Shown here: piece after piece, positions 26,286 to 38,554 of the stretch
How positions within the stretch are numbered: position 1 is the first letter of the stretch
Layout of the letters: every line of letters begins with the position of its first letter
Source of the DNA: JAUIAI01 sp963732405
Lineage (GTDB): Bacteria > Pseudomonadota > Gammaproteobacteria > Burkholderiales > Burkholderiaceae_E
Assembly (NCBI GenBank): GCA_963732405.1
Contig: CAVSZG010000006.1
Span: 620,001-684,000 of the forward strand
Length of the DNA stretch: 64,000 nucleotides
Direction of reading: 5' to 3'
Translations under genes and position numbers: made by a program
Notes under the pieces: generated by a model
What the model saw: only the letters and a program-made list of their open reading frames with translations
Database searches by the model: none
Told to the model about the DNA's origin: nothing

Positions 26286-27095
26286 CTAAGCGACCGTCCT
26301 GGGCGCGCGGGTGCCGAACAAGGCTGTGCCGACCCGGACGATGGTCGCTCCTTCGGCGACGGCCGCTTCCAGATCGCCGGTCATTCCCATCGACAAGGTA
26401 TCAAAATCGTCGTCGGCCGCAGGCCCGGACGATAGCGACAGTGCCGCGCGGCAGGCGTCGAACACGCCTCTGACCTTCGCAAAGGCCCTGCGCTGAACCA
26501 CCGGATCGTCGCTGACCGCCGGGATCGCCATCACACCTCGCAGCCTCAGTCGTGGCAAGGCGGCGATATCCATCGCCAGCGCCGGTGCCAGGTCCGGCGT
26601 GCAGCCGTGTTTGCTCGCCTCGTCATCGATATTGACCTGCAGGCAGACCTGTAAGGGCGCCAGACCGGCTGGTCGCTGTTCGCTCAGGCGCTGGGCGATG
26701 CGCTCACGATCGACCGTATGCACCCAGTCGAAATGGGTGGCGATCGGACGGGTCTTGTTCGACTGGATCGGACCGATGAAATGCCATTGGAGCGGGATCT
26801 GCGGCCAATGGTCGGCCAGGATCTGCTGTTTGTTCAGCGCTTCCTGAAGATAGTTCTCGCCAAAGGCGCGCTGTCCGGTGGCTGCCATGGCCGCCACATG
26901 CCCGGCATCGAAGGTTTTGCTCACCGCGAGCAACAGGACCGATGAGGGCGCACGACTGGCCACGCGACAGGCCTCGTCGATGCGCCGCAGCACGCCGTCG
27001 CGCGCCAGGGCCAGGGCCTGCACCCGGGCCGGATCTAGCTGACCGGAGGGCGAGTCGCCCGGGCCGGGTGACGCGAACGCCGGATCACCGTTCAT
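26286..27095 (-). CDS. yggS: YggS/PLPBP-family pyridoxal phosphate homeostasis protein
   Basis: Alanine-racemase-like barrel that binds PLP without known catalysis and buffers B6 and amino acid metabolism. 269 residues; LLAVSKTF carries the PLP lysine, FGENYLQEALNKQ and LQWHFIGPIQSNK are family signatures, and SMGMTGDLEAAVAEGATIVRVG is the phosphate-binding end. The N-terminus is about 30 residues longer than usual, so an internal start is possible. It diverges from pilT across 100 bp. Confidence 0.93.
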   Translation of the reverse strand: MNGDPAFASPGPGDSPSGQLDPARVQALALARDGVLRRIDEACRVASRAPSSVLLLAVSKTFDAGHVAAMAATGQRAFGENYLQEALNKQQILADHWPQIPLQWHFIGPIQSNKTRPIATHFDWVHTVDRERIAQRLSEQRPAGLAPLQVCLQVNIDDEASKHGCTPDLAPALAMDIAALPRLRLRGVMAIPAVSDDPVVQRRAFAKVRGVFDACRAALSLSSGPAADDDFDTLSMGMTGDLEAAVAEGATIVRVGTALFGTRAPRTVA

Positions 27096-27195
27096 CGCCC
27101 AGATCCCCTGTCCGTCGTGTCGCCATACGCGTTTGCCTGGCCTGCCGTCGATACTCGTTCATCCGGAAAGCGTACCAGCATAGGACCGACCGAGC

Positions 27196-28239
27196 ATGGA
27201 TATTGCAGAACTTCTGACATTCGCCGTCAAGAACAAGGCCTCCGACCTGCACCTGTCAGCCGGCCTGCCGCCGATGATCCGCGTGCATGGCGACGTGCGG
27301 CGGATCAATCTGCCCCCGATGGAACACACCGAAGTCCACGGGATGATCTATGACATCATGAACGACAGTCAGCGCAAGACCTACGAGGAGAATCTGGAAG
27401 TCGACTTCTCGTTTGCGATTCCGGGGCTGGCGCGCTTCCGGGTCAATGCCTTCATACAGAATCGCGGCGCCGGTGCGGTGATGCGGACCATTCCGTCCAA
27501 GATCCTGTCGCTCGAAGATCTGAACGCACCGAAGATCTTCCAGGACATTTCCAATCAGCCCCGCGGCATGGTGCTGGTCACCGGTCCGACCGGTTCGGGG
27601 AAGTCGACCACCCTGGCCGGCATGATCAACTACATCAATGAGAACCACTACGGCCACATCCTGACCGTCGAGGATCCGATCGAGTTCGTCCATGAATCCA
27701 AGCGCTGTCTGATCAATCAGCGCGAGGTCGGGCCGATGACCCTGTCATTCGCTAATGCGCTCAAGTCTGCCCTGCGCGAGGACCCGGACATCATCCTGGT
27801 TGGCGAGATGCGCGACCTGGAAACCATCCGGCTCGCTCTCACGGCGGCCGAGACCGGGCACCTGGTGTTCGGCACCCTGCACACCTCGTCGGCGGCCAAG
27901 ACCATTGACCGTATCGTCGACGTGTTTCCGGCGGCCGAGAAGGAAATGGTGCGTGCGATGTTGTCCGAATCGCTCAAGGCAGTGATCTCGCAGTCGCTGC
28001 TCAAGACCAAGGATGGCAATGGCCGGGTTGCCGCCCATGAAATCATGATCGGCACGCCGGCCATCCGCAACCTGATCCGTGAAGCCAAGGTCTCGCAGAT
28101 GAATGCAGCGATTCAGACCGGCGGCGCGGTGGGCATGCAGACCCTGGATCAGTGTCTGACCGATCTGGTGCGCAAGAACCAGATCTCGATGGCTGAGGCC
28201 CGTCACGCGGCCGCAGTGAAAGAAAACTTCCCGGGCTGA
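27196..28239 (+). CDS. pilT: Type IV pilus retraction ATPase PilT
   Basis: Hexameric ATPase that depolymerises type IV pili, driving twitching motility and DNA uptake. 347 residues: PAS-like N-terminal domain, Walker A GPTGSGKST (130-138), Asp box TVEDPIEF (157-164), Walker B DIILVGEMRD (198-207), His box GHLVFGTLHT (221-230), and the C-terminal AIRNLIRE motif needed for retraction. pilU follows after 52 bp, the standard pair. Confidence 0.97.
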   Translation: MDIAELLTFAVKNKASDLHLSAGLPPMIRVHGDVRRINLPPMEHTEVHGMIYDIMNDSQRKTYEENLEVDFSFAIPGLARFRVNAFIQNRGAGAVMRTIPSKILSLEDLNAPKIFQDISNQPRGMVLVTGPTGSGKSTTLAGMINYINENHYGHILTVEDPIEFVHESKRCLINQREVGPMTLSFANALKSALREDPDIILVGEMRDLETIRLALTAAETGHLVFGTLHTSSAAKTIDRIVDVFPAAEKEMVRAMLSESLKAVISQSLLKTKDGNGRVAAHEIMIGTPAIRNLIREAKVSQMNAAIQTGGAVGMQTLDQCLTDLVRKNQISMAEARHAAAVKENFPG

Positions 28240-28291
28240 TCACCGGTATCGGCTGCGCACCCGGCGCGACTCGACAAGGACCAGAGGCAAC

Positions 28292-29425
<1,134 letters not shown>

Positions 29426-29431
29426 GCGGCT

Positions 29432-30691
29432 TCAGCGCATCTCGAAGATGAACAGACGGGTCTCGATAGGCCCGTTGTACAGGGGAATGCGGCGAGCGGC
29501 CTTCAGTCCGAGTCGTCCCGGCAGTTTGAGGTCGCCACTCAACAGGCATACCGTCCAGCCCGACCAGTGCTCGCGCAGATGGCGGCCGATCGCGAGCAGC
29601 GCGGTCTCATCATCGCCGCCGTCGCCGTCGCCGAACGCCATGCGCTCACCGTAGGGCGGATTGCTCACGATCATGCCCGGCGTGCCGGTGGGCGGCGTCA
29701 GTTGCTCGAACGCGCCGACCGTGAACCGGATCGCCTGAGCCTCGAGCCCGGCCCGGGCCGCATTGGCGCGGGCCAGTGCAATCATGGCTGGATCGATATC
29801 GCCGGCCAGCATCACGCCAGGCGGCGATCCGATCGCAGCAGCCAGGTCACCGGCCTGCGGTTCGGGCCAGGCGGGTCCTTGCCGCAGATTCTCGTAGCCG
29901 AACCGTCGCTGTCCGCCGGCGTCCGTGCCAGCCACCTGCCCGGCGGCTTCGATGACGATGGTGCCCGAGCCGCAAAACGGATCAACCAGGCTGATGCCCG
30001 GCCGCCAGCCCGACAGGGCCAGCAGGCCGGCGGCCAGATTTTCCTTGAGCGGAGCCTCGCCCTTGTCATCGCGGCCGCGCCAGCCGCGCTTGAACAAGCT
30101 GTCGCCGCTGGTATCCAGGTACAGGGTGGCATAGCGTTCATCGAGAAAGCAGAACACCCGCACCTGCGGGCTGATCGTGTCGATGTCGGGCCGGGTGCCG
30201 GTGAGTTCGCGCAAGCGGTCGACGATGCCATCCTTGACGCGCAGCGTGGCGATGTTCAGGCTGCGGATGCTGGCGCGCAATGCACGGGTATCCACCCGCA
30301 GGGTCTGGTCCGAATCGAACCAGTCTTCCCAGGCCACGGCCGCGGCGATTTTGTGCAGGTCACGATCGGTGCGATAACGACCATGGGCCAGCCTGACCAG
30401 CACCCGGCTGGCCAGGCGGGACCGTCGGTTCACGCGCACGGCCAATGCGGTGTCGCCGGTAAAGGCGACACCGCTGCCAACGGTCTGCACCTCGTTCGCC
30501 TGCAAGCCGCGCAGTTCATCGGCCAGCACGGTTTCGAGTCCGCGGGGGCAGGGCGCGAAGAACTGCCATTGTGTCGATGAGGCCGGCCGGGTGCGATCGC
30601 GATCAGCCGCTGATTGCGCCACGGCGCGTTGCCAGGGATCCTCCGCCTCGGGGCGGGCTGCGCCGGGCGCAGCGCGCACGGGCCTGCTCAT
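29432..30691 (-). CDS. THUMP-domain class I SAM-dependent RNA methyltransferase (RlmL N-half type)
   Basis: 419 residues: a Pro/Ala-rich lead, FFAPCPRGLETVLADEL opening a ferredoxin-like plus THUMP RNA-binding domain (about 45-200), then a SAM-binding methyltransferase fold with DPFCGSGTIVIEAA and the amino-methylation motif IVSNPPYGERM. This matches the YcbY/RlmL N-terminal half, which makes m2G2445 in 23S rRNA; the second (RlmK) half is absent, as in many betaproteobacteria. The exact target base is an inference. It is the last gene of the leftward leuS run, 3 bp after the isomerase gene. Confidence 0.9.
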   Translation of the reverse strand: MSRPVRAAPGAARPEAEDPWQRAVAQSAADRDRTRPASSTQWQFFAPCPRGLETVLADELRGLQANEVQTVGSGVAFTGDTALAVRVNRRSRLASRVLVRLAHGRYRTDRDLHKIAAAVAWEDWFDSDQTLRVDTRALRASIRSLNIATLRVKDGIVDRLRELTGTRPDIDTISPQVRVFCFLDERYATLYLDTSGDSLFKRGWRGRDDKGEAPLKENLAAGLLALSGWRPGISLVDPFCGSGTIVIEAAGQVAGTDAGGQRRFGYENLRQGPAWPEPQAGDLAAAIGSPPGVMLAGDIDPAMIALARANAARAGLEAQAIRFTVGAFEQLTPPTGTPGMIVSNPPYGERMAFGDGDGGDDETALLAIGRHLREHWSGWTVCLLSGDLKLPGRLGLKAARRIPLYNGPIETRLFIFEMR

Positions 30692-30694
30692 GCG

Positions 30695-31288
30695 TCAGGC
30701 CGACAGTGCGCGATCGACGAAGTCCAGACGGTCCTGGCCCCAGAAGTGCTGCTCACCCACGCGGTACCAGGGCGAGCCGAACACCTGGGCGGCGATGGCC
30801 TCGTCAGTGTTCCGATCGATATCGGCCTGCACGGCGTCGCCTTCGGCGAGTAACTCGGCCCCATCCATGCCGTCGGTGTTGGCGAGTGCGGCCAGCGTCG
30901 CCGGATCGTTGATGTCCTGCTCGTCGGCCCAGCAGGCCCGCATGATGCGCCCGGCCAGTTGAAAGGCCAGATCGGCACCATGGCCGATCTGGGCGGCCAC
31001 GATCATGCGCATGGCCAGATCGGCCGGCACCGGGAAGTATCTGGGCTGCACATTGAGCGCAACGCCCAGATGATCGCGCCATCGGGCCAGTTCGGCGAGC
31101 CGGTAGCTCTGGCGCTGCGGGGCCCGTTTGCCCAGCGGCAGACCCCCCGAGAGCGGAAACACCCGGCCCAGATCGAAGGGCTTCATGATGATGCGTGCGC
31201 CATGCCGGGCGGCGATCGCCGCCAGTCGATCATGGCCCAGATACGTCCAGGGGGACGAAGGCACCATGAAGTAGTCGATTTCTTTCAT
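30695..31288 (-). CDS. 2-hydroxychromene-2-carboxylate isomerase family protein (DsbA/GST-kappa fold)
   Basis: 197 residues of the DsbA-like thioredoxin fold. The active-site segment reads VPSSPWTYLG, where the Ser-Pro-Trp turn replaces the CxxC of oxidoreductases, as in the glutathione-dependent isomerases of naphthalene catabolism and GST kappa. FGSPWYRVGEQHFWGQDRLDFV is the conserved C-terminal block. No aromatic catabolism genes are nearby, so the substrate is unknown. It lies 9 bp after hemJ in the same leftward run. Confidence 0.88.
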   Translation of the reverse strand: MKEIDYFMVPSSPWTYLGHDRLAAIAARHGARIIMKPFDLGRVFPLSGGLPLGKRAPQRQSYRLAELARWRDHLGVALNVQPRYFPVPADLAMRMIVAAQIGHGADLAFQLAGRIMRACWADEQDINDPATLAALANTDGMDGAELLAEGDAVQADIDRNTDEAIAAQVFGSPWYRVGEQHFWGQDRLDFVDRALSA

Positions 31289-31297
31289 CGGGATCTC

Positions 31298-31750
31298 TCA
31301 AAAGGGCTTGACGACGACCAGTACCACCGTGGCCAGCAGGACGAGCACGGGCAGTTCATTGAACCAGCGGAACCAGACATGACTGCGCCGGCCTGAGCCC
31401 ACCTGGAAGCCGCGAAGCAGGCGGCCGCAGAACAGGTGATAGGCGAGCAGCAGCAGCACCAGGGCCAGCTTGGCGTGCATCCACCCGGCGCCCGACCCGA
31501 CACCGTAGTAGAGCCAGAGGATCAGTCCCAGCACCAGTGCCAGCACCATCAAAGGCCCCATGAATCGATAGAGCTTGCCGGCCATCAGCAACAGGCGCTC
31601 GCGTTCGGCCGAGCCGCCATCACGAGCGCCGCCGGCCGCATCGATCATCGCCAGGTTCACGAAGATGCGCGGCAGATAAAACAGGCCGGCGAACCAGCTC
31701 GTGACCATGACGATATGCAGGGCCTTGATCCAGAGGTAGCCAGCGCTCAT
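31298..31750 (-). CDS. hemJ: Protoporphyrinogen IX oxidase HemJ (CopD-like membrane protein)
   Basis: Small membrane protein of 150 residues with four helices, AGYLWIKALHIV at the N-terminus (His in helix 1), SWFAGLFYLPRIFV, and WFRWFNELPV near the C-terminus, the HemJ signature. HemJ oxidises protoporphyrinogen IX in heme synthesis in bacteria lacking HemG or HemY. The start overlaps the proA stop (ATGA). Confidence 0.91.
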   Translation of the reverse strand: MSAGYLWIKALHIVMVTSWFAGLFYLPRIFVNLAMIDAAGGARDGGSAERERLLLMAGKLYRFMGPLMVLALVLGLILWLYYGVGSGAGWMHAKLALVLLLLAYHLFCGRLLRGFQVGSGRRSHVWFRWFNELPVLVLLATVVLVVVKPF

Positions 31751-33030
31751 GTGCGGATCTGACCGTTGCCCAGCACCACGAATTTCATCGAGGTCAGGCC
31801 TTCCAGGCCCACGGGTCCACGCGCATGCAGTTTGTCGGTGGAGATGCCGATCTCGGCACCCAGGCCGAATTCGAAGCCGTCGGCGAAGCGGGTCGAGGCG
31901 TTGACCATGACCGAGGCCGAGTCGACTTCATTCAGAAAACGCATCGCCAGCGCATGATCATTGGTGATGATGGCATCGGTGTGCCGGGAGCCGTAGGTGT
32001 TGATATGTTCGATCGCTGCATCCAGTCCGTCGACCACGGCGATGCTGATGATGGGCGCGAGATATTCGGTGCGCCAGTCGTCGTCGGTGGCCTGACTGCA
32101 GGCGAATCCGCCTTCGGCCAGAATGGCAGCGGCACGCGCATCGGCACGCATTTCGACACCCTTGTCGCGCCAGATCGCGGCGATCAGGGGTAGGAATTGC
32201 GCCGCGATCGGCGCGTCGACCAGCAGCGTTTCCATGGTGTTGCACGGCGAATAGCGCTGCGTTTTGGCATTGTCCGCGACCCGTACCGCCATCGTGAGGT
32301 CGGCGCTGGCCTGCACGAAGGTATGGCAGATGCCGTCCAGGTGCTTGATCACCGGCACCCTTGCCTCGCGCGAGATCCGCTCGATCAGCGACTTGCCACC
32401 GCGCGGCACGATCACGTCGACGGCCGCATCGCTGCCGATCAGCGCACCAACCGCTGCCCGGTCGGTGGTGTCGATAATTTGCACCGCATCGCCCGGCAGA
32501 CCGGCGGCGGCGAGTCCGTCTCGAATGATCAGGGCGAGCGCGAGATTGCTGTGGATGGCTTCCGAGCCGCCGCGCAGAATCGTCGCATTGCCCGATTTGA
32601 TGCAAAGCCCCGCTGCATCGATGGTCACATTGGGCCGCGATTCGTAGATGATGCCGATCGAGCCCAGCGGCACTCGCATCCGGCCCACCCGGATGCCCGA
32701 GGGTTGCTGACGCAGATCGGTGATCTCGCCGATCGGATCAGGCAGGGCCGCAATCTGGGTGAGGCCCTGGGCCATGGCCTCGATCGCCTGTCCGCCCAGG
32801 TTCAGACGGTCGACGAAGGCCGGGTCGGCATCGGCCGCACGGGCTGCTGCCGTATCGAGCGCGTTGGCCTCGAGCAGCACAGCCTCGCGTTCGCGGATCA
32901 GGCGGGCGATGGTGATCAGGGCATCGTTCTTGATGGCCGTGCCGGCCCGCGCCATCTGCCGGCTGGCCAGGCGCGCACGACGGCCGATGTCGGCCACATA
33001 GGCGGGAATGTCGATGGGATCGGTACGCAT
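31747..33030 (-). CDS. proA: Gamma-glutamyl phosphate reductase
   Basis: Second step of proline synthesis, reducing glutamyl 5-phosphate to the semialdehyde with NADPH. 427 residues of the aldehyde dehydrogenase fold. RVPLGSIGIIYESRPNVT is the N-terminal signature, and LDGICHTFVQASADL contains the catalytic Cys; GLEGLTSMKFV is the conserved C-terminus. It lies in the leuS-lptE-holA-proA order seen in betaproteobacteria, 65 bp after holA. Confidence 0.97.
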   Translation of the reverse strand: MRTDPIDIPAYVADIGRRARLASRQMARAGTAIKNDALITIARLIREREAVLLEANALDTAAARAADADPAFVDRLNLGGQAIEAMAQGLTQIAALPDPIGEITDLRQQPSGIRVGRMRVPLGSIGIIYESRPNVTIDAAGLCIKSGNATILRGGSEAIHSNLALALIIRDGLAAAGLPGDAVQIIDTTDRAAVGALIGSDAAVDVIVPRGGKSLIERISREARVPVIKHLDGICHTFVQASADLTMAVRVADNAKTQRYSPCNTMETLLVDAPIAAQFLPLIAAIWRDKGVEMRADARAAAILAEGGFACSQATDDDWRTEYLAPIISIAVVDGLDAAIEHINTYGSRHTDAIITNDHALAMRFLNEVDSASVMVNASTRFADGFEFGLGAEIGISTDKLHARGPVGLEGLTSMKFVVLGNGQIRT

Positions 33031-33095
33031 GGTGCCTGCCTGGCAACGGGAGATGACGATGGGTATGGTCGGGCCGACGCAGCGCCCGCGGGGGT

Positions 33096-34145
33096 TCAGC
33101 GTTGGGCACCGGCCAACAGGTCGGACGGCCGGTGCAGTGGATCCTGGCCGGCCAGTCGCTGCGCGATCCGCTCGATCAGTGGCCAGCTGCTGCCGGGACG
33201 AAACCCCTTGGCGATTGTATCGGCCTGCGCCGCTTCGGTCAGCGCCTGCCGGGCGCGGGTCGAATCGATCCGGCGCGATGCCTTCTCGATCAGTTTCACC
33301 CGGGGCAGTGGCGCGCGGATCCGGGCGCTGGCGGCGGCCGCCGGATCGCCCGATTCCCGGGCCAGGGCCAGGCGCAGCAGGATGCGTGCGGCCTCGGTCA
33401 GATGCCAGATGACCAGCACGTCGGCCTGACCGGATCCGGCCAGGCCATCGAGGCAGCGACGCATGCGCGTGAGATCGCCCGCCAGAGCGGCATCGACCAG
33501 ATCGCCGCCATCGAAGCGGGTCACATCGAGAACGGCCGCCGAGGCCTGCTCGACATTGAGTTCGCCGGCCGGAAAGAGCAGGCCAAGCTTGCGGATCTCC
33601 TGGCTGGCCGCCAGCAGATTGCCGTCGACCCGTTCGGCGATCAGCGCCAGCAGCGCCGGGCTCGCGCGTTGCTGCTGGGCTCGCAGACGCGCCGCTATCC
33701 AGGCGGGCAGCTCCTGATGGCTGACCGGGTACACCGGCACCACCATCCCGCGCGATTCGAGCACCCGGAACTCACTGCCCTTGAGCAGGCTGGTGTCGGG
33801 ACGCTGGCTCGTGATCAGCAGGCGCACATCATCGGGTGCGTCGGGCAGCCACTGGGCCAGGGCCTCGACCAGATCGCGACGCGGCTTGGCTGACTGCCGG
33901 ATCTCGATGAGTTTTCGATCGCCGAACAGCGACATGGCAGCCGCCTCGGCCTGCCATTGGGCATTGCTGAACTGGCGGTCGACCTCGAAGACGATCCGAT
34001 CCAGGTAACCGGCGGCTCGCGCGGCTGCCCTGACCTGGTCGGCACATTCGATGACGATCAGCGGCTCATCGCCATGAATCCAGGTAGCCGGTGCCAGTGA
34101 GCCGGCCAGTGCCTGGGCGAGGCGTTCGGGCTTGACGCTGCTCAT
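33096..34145 (-). CDS. holA: DNA polymerase III delta subunit
   Basis: Clamp-loader subunit that opens the beta sliding clamp. 349 residues; the N-terminal AAA-like domain lacks a working P-loop as is normal for delta (IHGDEPLIVIECADQVR), with RKLIEIRQSAKP near residue 75 and a C-terminal helical collar domain (VIWHLTEAARILLRLA). The start overlaps the lptE stop by 4 nt. Confidence 0.94.
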   Translation of the reverse strand: MSSVKPERLAQALAGSLAPATWIHGDEPLIVIECADQVRAAARAAGYLDRIVFEVDRQFSNAQWQAEAAAMSLFGDRKLIEIRQSAKPRRDLVEALAQWLPDAPDDVRLLITSQRPDTSLLKGSEFRVLESRGMVVPVYPVSHQELPAWIAARLRAQQQRASPALLALIAERVDGNLLAASQEIRKLGLLFPAGELNVEQASAAVLDVTRFDGGDLVDAALAGDLTRMRRCLDGLAGSGQADVLVIWHLTEAARILLRLALARESGDPAAAASARIRAPLPRVKLIEKASRRIDSTRARQALTEAAQADTIAKGFRPGSSWPLIERIAQRLAGQDPLHRPSDLLAGAQR

Positions 34146-34657
34146 ATGACGGGCTGGATCGCCGCCAGGCGTCGCATCAGTTGCTGCACCATGTCGCCCT
34201 GCATCTCGCGGTACAGGAACTCTTCTTCGAGTTGCTCGGCCAGCAGTTCGACGTCGGTGGTGGTGATGTACCGGCGCAGCAGGATTTGTGTCGGACTCAT
34301 CACCTCGACACCGGTCCGGTCGAGCACGCGAAACACGGCCCGATAGCGCAACTCGTATTCACGCGGCCGGCCGGACGGCGAAAACGACACCGCTTCCTTG
34401 TCGCGGTTTTCCGAGACCAGCAGCACCACGGCGTCGGCATCCTGCCGGTTGGCTACCAGCGTCGTGGCGCCGGCCACGCGGATCTGCCGGCTGAATTCGG
34501 TCGCCAGCCCCGACCCGGGTGGTATGCCATTGGCCACGGTTCTGAAGGGCAGGTCGGCACTATCCCGCAGCTTGAATCCACAGGCAGACATAGCGGCCAG
34601 GGCGGCCAGGCCGGCAAGCCCGCGCGATGCGCCAAGCATCAGAAAGCGTCGCTGCAT
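34142..34657 (-). CDS. lptE: LPS-assembly lipoprotein LptE
   Basis: Outer-membrane lipoprotein that plugs LptD in the LPS translocon. 171 residues; signal sequence ending AAMSAC-GF, with the lipidated Cys near residue 26. The -3 position is Met rather than the usual Leu. GFKLRD after the Cys, the RRYITTTDVELLAEQLEEE segment and the C-terminal QLMRRLAAI are typical. It lies between leuS (18 bp) and holA (4-nt overlap), the standard position. Confidence 0.93.
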   Translation of the reverse strand: MQRRFLMLGASRGLAGLAALAAMSACGFKLRDSADLPFRTVANGIPPGSGLATEFSRQIRVAGATTLVANRQDADAVVLLVSENRDKEAVSFSPSGRPREYELRYRAVFRVLDRTGVEVMSPTQILLRRYITTTDVELLAEQLEEEFLYREMQGDMVQQLMRRLAAIQPVI

Positions 34658-34675
34658 GCGGTGGCCCGAGGCGCC

Positions 34676-37312
<2,637 letters not shown>

Positions 37313-37494
37313 GCCTGCGCGCTTCACTTGGATGATGGGGAAGGGGTGCCGATTTTACAGTCCCGGCCGGTGCACCGGTCGCGTGTGACGCCGGGTGCCG
37401 ATTTTCTGCATAATCGGAGCCCGTCATATCCGGTAGAAACAACAACAAGGGGCGCGGTCCGATGGATGGTCGGGACGGCCCGGAGGAGAAGCCC

Positions 37495-38409
37495 GTGGAT
37501 GAAGATCGCTGGAATGCCGGCTGGTCTGCGCGATCCGGTTCCGCAGATGAGCCCGATGCCGGCCGCCCGCCCGCCCGTTCTTCGGTGCGCGCACCGGCTG
37601 GCGAGCAAGGCGGCGGGGATGATGCCCCGCCAGGTTCGGCCAGCCGCCCGCCCCCGGTCGGTTCGGCCTTGATCCGGGCGATCCAGATTCTCGATGTGGT
37701 GGCCCGGGCGCCCGAACGGCCGTCCCTGGCCGAGATCTGCCGTGTTGTCAGACTGCCCAAGGCCACCGTTTTCCGGATCCTGGGCACCCTGGAACATGCC
37801 GGCCTGATCGGGCGGGAGCCGGGTGCACGCCGCTATGAGTCCGGCCAGCGCCTGCATGAGATGGCCTTGCATGTGCTGCGCCATTCGCCAGCCAACGCCG
37901 CGCGACATGCCATCCTCGAGGAGTTGGTCGAGCAGATCGGCGAGACCTGCAATCTGGTCGTGCCCGATCATCAACACATCCGGTATCTGGACCGGGTCGA
38001 AGCGGCCTGGCCGCTGCGCGTGTCGTTCAAACCGGGCTCACTAGTGCCCTTGTGCGCCTCGGCCAGTGGCAAGCTGTTCCTGGGCATGATGGGGCGACGC
38101 GCCCGGGAGCGCTTCGTCCGATCGGCACCCCTGGTCGGCTTCACGCCCAATACCCTGACCGAGCCCGACCGGCTCATGGACGAGCTGGAGGCGATCCGGC
38201 GGCGCGGCTGGTCCAGCGACAACGAGGAATACCTGACCGGCATCTGTTGCCTGGCGGTGCCGGTGCGCAACCGCCGGGGCGAGGTGGTCGCGGCAGTCGC
38301 TGCCCAGGGACCGAGTGCGCGAATGCGCGTGGACCTGGCTCGCGAATTGCTGCCGCAACTGCATGATGCGGCCCAGCGGATCGGCCAGACCTTCGACGGA
38401 ACGGACTGA
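37495..38409 (+). CDS. IclR-family transcriptional regulator
   Basis: 304 residues from GTG 37495, which has an ideal ribosome site GGAGGAG (37482-37488) 6 nt upstream; an in-frame ATG at 37462 would add 11 residues but has only a weak site. The first 55 residues are Gly/Pro/Ala/Arg-rich and probably disordered, longer than usual. The winged helix follows (SALIRAIQILDVV, LPKATVFRILGTLEHAGLI), then the ligand-binding domain with LCASASGKLFL and DNEEYLTGICCLAVPV. The likely target is the adjacent aminotransferase gene 145 bp downstream; the effector is unknown. Confidence 0.93.
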   Translation: MDEDRWNAGWSARSGSADEPDAGRPPARSSVRAPAGEQGGGDDAPPGSASRPPPVGSALIRAIQILDVVARAPERPSLAEICRVVRLPKATVFRILGTLEHAGLIGREPGARRYESGQRLHEMALHVLRHSPANAARHAILEELVEQIGETCNLVVPDHQHIRYLDRVEAAWPLRVSFKPGSLVPLCASASGKLFLGMMGRRARERFVRSAPLVGFTPNTLTEPDRLMDELEAIRRRGWSSDNEEYLTGICCLAVPVRNRRGEVVAAVAAQGPSARMRVDLARELLPQLHDAAQRIGQTFDGTD

Positions 38410-38554
38410 GTGTCGGGCGACTGAGTTGGCGGAATCAGTCAAGCCGATGACCGCCGCGGGTCGGTCGGCCCGTATTCGACTTGACAAACCTGCGCCGCGC
38501 GATTGAGATGCCGGATGCCGCCATGTCGGCGGCAAACTACGGAGACCTTGCGCC

